Shown here piece after piece: positions 35,776 to 47,800 of a DNA stretch of 64,000 nt. Every line of letters begins with the position of its first letter. Within the stretch, counting starts at the first letter, position 1. A model generated the notes under the pieces. It made no database searches and was not told the origin of the DNA. It was given only the letters and a program-made list of their open reading frames with translations. A program made the translations under genes and the position numbers. The DNA is from Marthasterias glacialis. Taxonomy: Eukaryota > Echinodermata > Asteroidea > Forcipulatida > Asteriidae. The stretch covers positions 12,024,167 to 12,088,166 of the forward strand of contig OU452233.1 in NCBI GenBank assembly GCA_911728455.2. Direction: 5' to 3'.

Positions 35776-35886
35776 TTACACCCATAATTTAGCTATTTGC
35801 TTTGGCAAGTCCCTTCGTATTGTATTTTCAGCAATCCGAAGGATCTGTTGATGAAGATCGTCAATGCTTTGACTTGCATCAAGAAC
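35776..35886 (-). CDS. DTYMK: DTYMK exon 5 and stop
   Basis: The acceptor tcctacag precedes [12 protein letters not shown], and the protein ends IAKLWV then TAA. It matches the MVDASKSIEAVH...GELWK end of the human enzyme. Confidence 0.95.
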   Translation of the reverse strand, partial: VLDASQSIDDLHQQILRIAENTIRRDLPKQIAKLWV

Positions 35887-38800
35887 CTGTAGGATATGAC
35901 AACAGTACACACAATTAACAGTTCCTCTTGACATAAATAAATGGATTTACAAAATATCATAATATCAGCAATTCTTGACATCAATCTGAAGGACTTTGGT
36001 ACAAAAATAATTGATTCAACAATTTGTCCAGAGTTTTTTCCTTAACATGATGGCTTTAAGTGGCAAAAAAAGAAGACTCACCTCCCAATTTCCTTCTCTT
36101 AATAAGGTGAAGTTATTTTTCACTTTCACCTGAAAGGCTGTAGATTCATAACGTTCTTCACCAAAACTGTCTCGTTTCTCAGCTTCTTCAGGTTTGACTT
36201 CCAAAAAGAAAACTAGGTCTGGCTTTGGTAGTCCAACATCTGGCTGTTTGCACCAAAGTAGGTCAAAACCCTGCGATTAAAAAATTAAAACATTTGCATC
36301 ATTGTGTATAGCTACCTCTGCAATGACACACTCAAGCTCAGTGGAGTAATGTTGTCTCCTTTCTTGTTATTTTACTGTACAGAATACATAACAATTATAA
36401 CACTTACATGTGATGTATCAGCACTCCCTATTCTTTGAAAGGTAGAGAGCTGTTGGAATTATTTATTGAATGAGACCTTGCAGAATACTGTCAAATGTGC
36501 TGTATCGGTTTATCTATGTTTTAGTTTTAAGCACAAAGCACAGAAATTCAACTCCAGGCTTTGGTGCCGTGGTGCAGCAGAAGTGGATGCTTTTTATCAT
36601 GACTGGTCTGCCCACCTGTTTCTCTCATTGTACAAACTATAAAAGTGCAATTTCTATTCGTTAAGACACAATATACATATGTAATGTATAGGCATACATG
36701 TACATATGTACATGTATAGGCCTATTGAGCACATTCTAGATCAACCTTACCATAGCACTAAATTTCCCACAAAGTCCCAACTTCAAGATTCATATTTAAG
36801 AAATCTGTAGTCTAATAATAGACTCAAATAGACCGATTGCGCGACAATGTTTACATGCGGTCATGTGACCTCCTATCGGGTATAACGTCAGACAGCTGAT
36901 TAAAAAATACGTGTAAAAGCATAAGCTGTGACACAGAGTACAAAAACAGTCAAGCAAGAAAAGCCTTGATCGAAAAAACTAAATGCATTAATCATCGTGT
37001 ACCGTACCACCCTTTCCTATGGAGGATTTTGTGTGTGTTTACATTTTATACGCAACAGGGGTCACCTGACGTAGGTCGCGCAATCGGTCTATTGTGCAGA
37101 TCATCACTAATACCATTTATCAAAATAACAATGATAACTGTAGTATCCAAACATTGATAATACTCTGAATGTTTTTTATAACAGGTGCTCCATATATTAT
37201 GTTAGAGTCAGTGGTCGAATGACATACCGGATTTTCAAGCCAAAGGCATGGAAAAACCAAAGGCAAACCAAAGCCCTAGCACTAAAACCTTGCATGCTGC
37301 CTGACACAAGAACGGTGCAACCAAAAGTCGCTGGTACATTATAGCCTACAAACGTACACAAGTCTAGTCTAAACATGCCAAAATTGTGGTGGTTAGTACT
37401 CCCACTAGGATCAGTGCCCAGCCCATGGTGTCATTGATCCAGTATGTGATGAGCTTATCCCATAGGTCTCACTAATCCATGTTGTTGAGAAAATGTTCAT
37501 TGTTAATGTTGTGCCTACTTTTTAAGTTGTTTTTTATGAACAGTTGCAACATGTAATAGTTTATTTCTTAATGCTTTTAATGCGCACGTTTAACCCGATT
37601 GCTGTTTCCTGTGTTCTTTTTCCCCCGTTATGACGTGTTAGGCGTAATCTGGCATACCGTACTCCTTTCCAGTTATGTAACCAGATATTTCCCGTTTTGT
37701 TTTGTTTTAGTTTGTTTGCTTATTTGGCCGTTTGTTTGTTTGTTGTTTTTTCCACAGCCTGAGATCCAGAGGGGAGATACATGTACATGCTTGCACTGGG
37801 GGGTTCTTAGTTTCCAGGCAGACGGAAGACCAAAACCACCCGAAATGCCTATCTCTATGGTACTCCCATCACAGTAACTTGGCGTATGGTTTCTATTATA
37901 TGAACTTGTTTGTAATATTGCCAATGGTAACAAATGGAAACGTTATTTTTTATTTATGTAATTAATAGGATGGTTGTAAATGTCTTACCAAAAGGTAAAA
38001 ACATTAAAACACTTACATCTTTTGCTGCTGTGAATGCTACTCCTGAGTAAGCATATCTGTCAACAACCAAAGTTGTGCCTGTATTTAACTGTTTCTCCAT
38101 ATATGGCCTAATGATCATAGGAAAAAAACAAAACAAAACAAACATTCAGTTTGAACAAGGTATTCAGCTCCATTAAAATCAACTTTCTGTAAACAATATA
38201 TATTCAAGAAAATGGGTGCACAGGCATCATGTAAACATTTTAACCTCACTTTATGCATACTGTTTCCATTTAAACACAAGCCTTTCCCGCCCTGTGCAAT
38301 GACAACAGACTCAAGTGAATCTATTCAGAAACTAAATTATCACACGTTATGTTAAGTCAGAGCAATTTTATGCAAACAAGCCAATTATGATGGAACCAAT
38401 TTTGAACTACAAAGAAATGTTCAAGTTTTACGCCTACTCCAACATTTTTGCAAGCATTGGGTGTCCATATACATTGCTTTACATGTAAAGCAAAACAAAT
38501 CAAGCACTTTAAACTGGTCCCATCATTCGAACACTTCTACAGTCTATAGCCAGAAAACTGGCAACCATACTGACTTACACCATTTCCCATCTATTGGCTG
38601 AGAACAACAAATGAACAGCATTATCTTGTAATTCAGATTTCTTCTCCAAGTAAGATCCAATCATCTTGCCTATAAGTGTACTCCGATCTGAAAAACAATT
38701 TGAAATAGTTCACAGGCTTTAAAAAATTGTGTAGTACAATGTGTGCGGCGAATATTAAACTTTTTATCCTTGTAAAATAGAACTAGTTTGTCAAGTCAAT

Positions 38801-41800
38801 CGTTATTTCTACGATTAATACGCATGTAAAAAATGTGAAAAAAAATGTGAAATCAACATCTCTGATGGATGTTTCCTGTGGGTACAACAGAGCGAAGATA
38901 ACAGATGAGCTACATGCTGCTCAATCAGGAATTTCATGAATAAAAAGCATACATTACATCGCCTAGAGGTCAAAATGAGGTTGTTCATTGGCCAATCCTG
39001 TGCGCCGCGCGTACAAATCTCTGCGTTTCCATTGTTACATCATCGATTTACCTCTAAGATAGCGGCGTGATGACGTCAATGCATAAGGTCTATTAGAAAA
39101 ACCGATCAACTGATTCAAAGGGGTAATAAGCACGCATTTGACCACAACTTACTTGGTTTGAAATGTGGCAAAGGGGCACAGGTGGGGGAGGGCCGACTAG
39201 GCAAAAGAAACATATAGGTGAGGAATAAATGATGGTCAGACAGAGTGTGACCATAGGAGGTGTGGCACACTGTTACACATGGTGCAGAAATGTGTGCTAC
39301 TTCATAAGAAATAAAGGAATTACAATGTATGTGTTACTGAATTCAATTATGCTGACCACCATTTAAGATTTCTTCAAAGAAAATTTTTACTACAAAAGAG
39401 TGGTAGAGTTCTTCAAAAATGAAGGGGATAGGTCGATGTTCATTTCAAAGAGACTGGCCTAGTTTTTCCATTGAAGCAAACAAGTTCTTACATAATGTAG
39501 CTCTCATTCTCAGCTCTGGTATGTTATCAAAGACAAGAATTTACCAGAGTAGATGCATTACAGGTACTTCACCAGTTGGGGCTGGATGACGTGTATCAAT
39601 GCAAACATTGTGTGAAATCGGATTACTAGAACAAAGGTCTCTTGGACATTCCACCACTCGTTTCACCCACACAAAGAGAAAACATGGTCTTGAATATTTT
39701 TCGCTGTTTTCAGGCTATTGAGCGGTGGTTTTTGGTGTAATCCCCGATTTCAGACCTTTGATCTTTTGTTCCAAGAGGATTACGAGACATCGAGAGACTT
39801 CCAACATTGTTTATTCATTGTATTTCAGCTGAATGGAGGTAGAGTGGACCAGGAATCCAGTCATGGTTCCAGGTTTAGTACCATTTTATTTGCAGTGTAC
39901 AAGCAGCGTCATCTGTTTCCTACAAGTTCATTGCGAGACAGTTTTTATCAACTTCTGATACAAGTATGACATGTAAAATATTTCAGAAATGTAATGTATT
40001 GTCCACACTGTCACTGGTGGTGACAGAAATAATTCATATTACATGTGTTACATTATCTGTATTTTTCTCTTTATTTTTGTATTCTTTATCCATTTTAAAA
40101 TGGAATAATTAATTATTTTTAAATAAATATAAATGTTTTTACTTATATTAGTTATATATTTGTAATTCTTTTTCATGTATTATTCTTTGATCTCCTGTAC
40201 TTGCTGGCTCTTCTGCAGTCAAATTAATAAATTATGAAAAAACACCATATCAAGGCCTACTTGAGAAAAAAATTGTTTGCAATATTGGCATGCCATGCAG
40301 TCCCACTTAAAACATCCATCACATGATCTATGAAACTTGAACTACAAGATGAAACTTCTGTTTAGAATTTTTGACTATGGATTATATTTGGCACACTTGA
40401 TTATTAGTAGGGTCATTCCATGTCAAATCATCACTCCATCCGGGGTCAATGTCATGGATTTGGGCGATTCCACGGTCAGTCGCATTACACTTTTATGTGT
40501 CATTTCTTTAACTTGGTGGTATTAGTTTTATATGGGTCAGTCTTTCTGTTAAGTTTATACACTGATTTAAACTTGACATTCAAGGCTTTGAAGTAATGCT
40601 ATTGGAAATGTTGTAGGCTTTGCACTGTAAAGGTTGTGACACTGTAAAAATCGGTCAGTCGCATTACGCAAAAAGGACATGGCAAAAAAAACACTTATCA
40701 CAATTCAAAAGTTTCCTCAAACCAAAACACTTTTAACAGTTTTACTACATGTAACACATAACTCCCAGACAGAAGTCTTAAATAGGGTATTTACAAATGG
40801 TAAGCATCTTAAAGTATCCTTTGTGTATAGAAAAACCCTGGTCAGTCGCATTACGGTCAGTCGCATTACAGTTTGTCCGTCAATTAAGCCATGCCTAAAT
40901 GGAGCCACATGTGTGTTCTTGTTTGACAAAAATGGATTTATTCTTAATAAACATCTTAAACAAACACACAGAGTTGATAAAAGACTGCACTGTATTAAGA
41001 TTGACTTAATCACAGTTTATTTCTTAAAAATCCTACTGACAAGGCCAAAATGTGTATCGTGTATCTCTTGGAACAGTTTTGGCAACTTAAGTTTCCAGAA
41101 ATATGGTTGTGATTTGATATCTTAGGGGCATCAAGTTTTTGTATGTATAAACTGTACCATGAAATTCTGAATAAATTGCTAATTAATACAAACTGGCATA
41201 AAACAGGTTTTAAACATAACCCTGAAATTCCAAGTTACTGGGAATGAATCTAAAAGTGGGTTGTAAATTTGAAGTAACCATGGTTGTTGGCTATCATAGG
41301 TTGCTCAATGCTGCAAACTATTTGCTGCTTCAGATAAAAAGTGCTTTCATCCTTCGGATTTGGCCATTTCCAGTTTTGACCTGCTTGATGCATGACAGAC
41401 ACACGAAAATCTCCTTGATCATCTATCTCCTTGACTTCACCTGGATACAGTTCACCATCATATTTAACCACACACCACTGTTCATTGGCAGTGTTTCCCA
41501 CATCCGGCTCACTTGCTTTTTAATTGTTGCGAATGTTCTCTGCCTCTATTTGTGTGTGTGCACATACATGTATCCCTCACTCAGTTATAAGGGAGGCTAC
41601 ATCTTTGCCATCCTCAACCTGGAAGAAATGCTTATTGTGCAATATCTTTGATTTGATCAGCTGTTTCAAAGGTCACATTTAGGTTGAGGTTCTTATTTCT
41701 TCCTATGATGTCAGCTGTTGTCTTTTCATGTACCTTGACCTTGGGCATTTTTGGTGCGGCACTTGCAAAGTTGCTGCACTTTTTTACGCTATGCTTCTGC

Positions 41801-44800
41801 AATCTTACAGCCTCTTTGCTGTTCAACAATCAAGTAAAACCAGAAGTGTCCAGTACTGATACGTAGTACTGTGACTAGCATGAAACATGTGGCCATATAC
41901 GATGTGCTTTGCAGAAGTGCATTGTGGGTAGGTATATAAAACAATACTGCCCTCTATCCATTCATTAGTGACATCTGTAGTTGTTCATATCTCTTAGTAA
42001 ATGTATGCTGTCCTCTATTTTAGTCATGACTAAGATCTCAAGCTCTGCTGATCTCTTAGCATCCTCCTTTTAACAACAGATTTGGTTAGTCGCATTACAG
42101 TACACTGGTCAGTCGCATTACCGGTTAGTCGCATTACACTTTTTGTTGGCTATTTATTACATTATGCTGAATGTTGGTTTGTATTCTTTACTCATTTCAG
42201 ACTTGGCATTAAGGGTAGAAGGATAATTTGAAATGCCATCAAAATAATCAGTGCATTTTTCTTACAATTAAAAAAACTTTGTCTCTTGGTCAGTCGCATT
42301 ACACCACAATGAAGCTTCAACAGGTACACCCACACACGGCTTGAATGGCTGACAGGACTTGGAATTTATTTTGGATTGTAAAAGATGGGACCTGGTACTA
42401 ATCAAATATAATTAACTTTTGTTGGAGGAATCTTTTTGGGGGAAAATATACAACTTTAAAGAAATCTCTTTGATATGCTGACTTTTAATGAGTCAACCAA
42501 CAGCTTGGGAAAACATCTCTGTCTTTGTACAATATGATCCCGAATCCTTAAAAAAAGTTGATTTCTGTTTACCTTCATTTGTTACCTATAACTTAGAAGT
42601 GGAAAAAAAGTTGTGGCACAGATTTTATTTTTTGATGTCTTGTCCATGTTTGCTTGGAATTGCCCACTTTCTTTAAATTTGCTGAATCATTTTGGTCCTA
42701 TGAGAAAACTCTGAAACCCAAATTTGAGGGTTCTGGGTCAAGTGGTTGGTGAGTTACATGTCAATGAACTTTTGACCTTGCATTTTTTTCAATATAAAGT
42801 CAAATTCTTGTACCTCCAGTTATGAATATCAGATAAAGATGATTTTTAGCTTAAAACGAAGCTCTTGATATAACAAATAAACCTATTTGCAAATATTAAT
42901 AAAAAAATCAAAAATTCAGTAAGAGGTGAATATCAGATAAAGATGATTTTTAGGTTAAAATAAAGCTCTTGATACAACAAATAAACCTTTTTGCAAATAT
43001 TGTTATAAAAATAAGAAATTCAGTGGGGGTTGCACAAAATAAACTTTGACCCTTGACCCCTCAGGGGCCGCAATTTTAATTTTGCCAAAAAAAGGCCTCA
43101 GGTGTTGCTATTGACCACACACATATATAAAAGTGGAACTCCGTAGGTTTGGATGGGACATTAGTTTTAATGTGGGTAGTACAGTAAAAATACATTGAAA
43201 CGTGCACATTTCAATGGGGTTTACATAATTTTCCTTGTGCACATGTGTCTCCAAGTTATATCCACAACTTTATAAACAATAACATGAAATCACATTGGCC
43301 ATGTTTATGTACAATGTCATGGGTGGCATATGGGTTATGTGAGCGTGTGGTGGGTTAGTGCTAAGGTAAGGTAAGGGGTAGGGGCTATCACCCTTTACAT
43401 GCGTTAACACACATGTAATATACCATACTGATGCATATTTCAAAAATGTTGTTTAAGTTCAGCATATTACACAGTTTACTGTGAGCCTTTCAATGCTTGA
43501 AGTCTTTCTTGAGGTTTGTGTTGGCTGCAAGTGAGTGTTTTTCAGGAGGGTATAAGTTCTTCCTGTAGTAATCAGTGGAGCAGATGTCAAGACATACTGT
43601 TATCAACATCAATAATGTCTTCTCTTTCTGGATAAAAGAATGATGGAGCAGGGCCATGCTGTTTTCCCGTGAGAAATTACAAAGAAGTGCCACTCAGCTG
43701 GAAAACCAGTTTTCTTGCACATTTTCTTGTTGTTCTGTATTTTAAGTGGTATACATAAATTATTATATTTCTCCATTATACGCTCCAGTTCATCAAAGTA
43801 CTTTGACTGTTTCCGAAGAGGTAGCTTTAGCTGTTCTGGGTTTCTGTAATTTGAGTTCTGGCCAGCATTTCATGAAGCCATTGAACCACTTTAGTGATAG
43901 AGGCTTTTCTGACCTTCTCTTTCCAAGGTTGATAGCCAAGTCAGTAGCAAGTGATGTAACTTCAGTGCGGGTTTAACCATAGCCAAAGGAAGACATCAAC
44001 TCAATGTGTGTTACCGTACAATACATTATGTATCCGACCATGCAAACACCCCAAATCATACTTCGTAACTTGGCGTTGGAGGGAAGGCGGAGAGGGGGCA
44101 CGAGTCGTTGTGACCCCTACTCCAAGACCTTTTGCGTGCCCCTCACACAAAATTCCTGTTAGACATATTTAACAACATTGCGTCCTGTTTAAAACTACAG
44201 TTAGTAAGTTCATTCTAGAAATGATGACTCCTGAGTGCCCACCTGCAAATAACACTCTTACCCACATTATTGACTGCAACATTTCATACGCAATCGTCGC
44301 GCCCACCTAGAGGGTGCCGCATTAGGCGCAGCATCCCGCTACCTCTAGTGCATACAAAAATAGTGGAACTGGCCACTGTTACTTGGATAATCGAATTGCC
44401 GCCGACAAAAATTGAATTTTGGAGAAAAAAAATTTAATTTATAATCGCCACCGTAAAAATTCAAATTTTGAGGGGAAAAAAAAAACACCCTAAAACCCCA
44501 AAACAACACTAAATTCACCTTTCACGTCCCGGCCACCACAACACAAACACACCACGATCCAGCACACACCGCATAGTCTTGGGTTCTGTTGTTTCCGTGC
44601 TGTGTATGTGAAATATTCACAACGCACATTCATTTGTATCTCGGCATACATTGTACGTGTACATGTATATGTGTACATGTATGTAATGTGCATACATTTA
44701 GTACACGGATGAACAGGAGCCGTGCTCACACATACTTGAGCTCTCCCAGGCTCATGGAGAAAGACAGGGGACCAGACGTAAACTACACAGAGGCTGGTAT

Positions 44801-47800
44801 CCATTCGGCTCATTCGGCATGGACTGATTCATGACCATGTCAACCAAACCCTCGTGTCAACACCTCTGGTGCAAATAGAGTGCGCGCCAGCGGGATCGCT
44901 GGTTAAGCAAGGCATGGGCACAATCGAAGTATAACCATGTGCGTAAAGCAAATGTTGAAAAAACGTTTTGTTTATGGTGGGTGGGGAGTGGGATGTTGCA
45001 AATTAATTTTGTATGCAAAATATCTAATTTTATGGGGCCTTATACACGTATATCAGTTGTATGACGCATCCTATGACCCCCGGGGTAGGTGCGTCGATGT
45101 CCTTAGGTGCGTCGGATTTCGCGTTTACAAAGACTCACCCTGAGTTAAAAATTTGACGCACCTGTCGCGGATTTGTCTGCTCTTTGGAACGATTTTTGAC
45201 CCATCTATCGCACCACTGACAGACCCCAACAACACATAGAATTGCCCATAACCGACACACGCACAGTGAATACCAAATGGTCAACTTTGTATGCAGGCAT
45301 TTTCAGTATCGTGCATCAAATACATTTAAAGTACATGTATGCAGGGACCAAGTTGTTGCTGGTCGTGTGGTTCCCAACTCACAAGCTAATTAGTAGCACA
45401 GTAAAAGGGAGCGCACAGACCAACCGTTGAACGTTTTGAGCAGTGCATTCGACAAGCATACACGTGCAAACAGTGGGCCGGGGCAATTGGATTAACTGGT
45501 TTTTGTATTTTTCTCTTTACATTTGTGTGTATTTTTATTGTTTTAATAATTGTAAAGCGCTTTGAGACTTTTGTATAAAGCGCCATATGTATTACTTTAT
45601 TATTATTATTATTATTTCCACAATGGCACTGTGTAAAGAAAAATGGGTACCAACCAGTAGTATTTCGCCTTATGCATGTACAAAAGTATGCCGCCGGACG
45701 CCGGCAGTTATTGATTTGTTTTAAATTGCATGATAGGAGGGTTCGTCATCTTTTGGTACGATCCCCTTTGATCGTGCTATGACTATGAGTTTCTGCATGA
45801 ATGATTTCCCAGGGTAGGTTTCAATGAATTTTTGAGGAATTATGGACCACTGACCCACTGGTCTATCATTTTTGGTGCAATGTTATTTGGTGGCCCGAAG
45901 ATTTTTTTCACTGGTCGTGGGCCAGCATACTGTGTGATGCGATGAACTGAAAGAAAAATACATGTGGAACTGGACATCGATGGACCATGGACCTATTTCT
46001 AAAATAGGTAAAACTGAGATGATGTTTAGGAGGGAAGTTGACATGGCATTTAAAACAAACTTAAAACACATGTGCATTTTGTTACGCAGGTTCAAATGCT
46101 TTGTACATGTAATTCAATGTCCGTATTAAAATATATTGTTCTGGTCTTTTAACAACGATACCAAAGTTAAGAACGCTATTTAACAGCTGATTTGTGACTA
46201 CCAATTTGCGGTAATTGAGGAATTTTTTCTGAAAGGGAAAGGAAGACCACTATTTGTATGGTGGAACGTTGATTATGAAAAAAGTGTATTAGCCTTAACA
46301 AATTGTTTGTACAGCAGCAAGATGTCACTGAGGATTTGCAGGAAAGGGTCTTTCCCCGCATTTTGACAGCGCCACATGTACTCCGCCAGCCTGAAACCAA
46401 AGCCGTCGGTAGAGCTGGTAGCGTGGGTGCTAGGCAGACTCCTTTTGATCTGCCACCACTGGCACTCAATATTTTGGGTGTGAGCACCAGTGGTGGGATC
46501 AACGAAGTTCAAGGAGTGATTCACTGTGAGATGTGTGAAATTCTTCTGACTGAGGCAATCATAATTATGCCAGTCGGATATGACTGTGGATCCAGCGGCA
46601 ACATATTCTTTAAATAAAGGAATAAATGTCGCTGAATCCCGCTTAGGAATGTCAATCATGAAAATTTCTTTCGTCTCACGGAAAATGCCGCCTAGTATTT
46701 TGTATTTATTATTTAAGTTTTCTTGTAGTTTTTGTACAAGCGCCATGAGCACTTTTGTGGATTTGGGCGCTTAATAAATTGTCATTATTATTAGGTGTTG
46801 GGCTTTCAGCTGAAAACCTATTATTATTGTTATGGGTTTTTTTCCACGTTTTCTTCTTTCCCTCTTAACCTTCTCTCGCAATTTTGAAAAAAAGTAAAGC
46901 TTGTATGAACTTGAAACCTATCATGTACATAGACCTTAATGAGTAGATGGCACAATAATTGGGAATTAAGACGTCACTGATCACGTCATTAAGTTAAATA
47001 AACGTTAAATAATTTGAAAATTAATATCTTGAGAACCACAAATGCTACGTACAAGATACTTGCACTACATGAAAGTTCTACAAATGTCAAGCACAACGTG
47101 ACCTCATTTGACCTTTACTTCCGGTCGAAACCGGATGTTCAAAATTTCAAAAATTCATACCTAAGGAACTACTTATGATATTGTCAAAATTTTCAACTTT
47201 TGCACAGACATGATACCAGTTTGACCTTGTCTTCTGGTCGTAAAAGCGCGCTCCATTCACAGTACGTAAAAAACAACCTGTTATGTGCATTTTCCACACT
47301 GTAGTGTACATGTAGTTCATGTACATGTACATTGTACCATAGAGAAAGGACCCACGCTCTGATAACGTGCTCTGTGTGTGCGGACTGTGGGTAATAATAC
47401 ATGTAGTCTCCTTTAAAGGTGCGCGCAACACAAATTTCACAATGCTTCGATAGTCTTCATTACAGCTGTTTATACAAAAGCCTTGTGAAGTGAAATGCGA
47501 GCGTCCAAATTTAAATATTCTAAAAATTCACATCCCCTCACAGGCCTCTACCTTAAGCTTCAGAGGGTCAAGGCCACTTGGCCTCAAAGGCTCCAAAAAA
47601 GAAAGGGGCACCAAGGCCAACTGAAAGGGCACCAAGGCCATTTTAAACTTTTATTTGTTGATGAATTATTTACAGTTATTTTGCAGCACTTCTTGCATTG
47701 CAAGTTGCCCCAGTAACTTACCCATTTTCAACCCGCCCCCCCCCCCCCCCTAATCATAGTTTACATTATACTACTCTGTGTGTGCAGGCACATGCACTAA

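Noticed and set aside
40679..41125. 148-codon + strand ORF
   Set aside because: It runs through the 15-mer array, translating the repeat as VSRIT units, and overlaps antisense the decayed - strand gene region. It has no recognisable family.
41244..41651. 135-codon + strand ORF
   Set aside because: Antisense to the WKWP-block segment, whose - strand reading looks like real protein.
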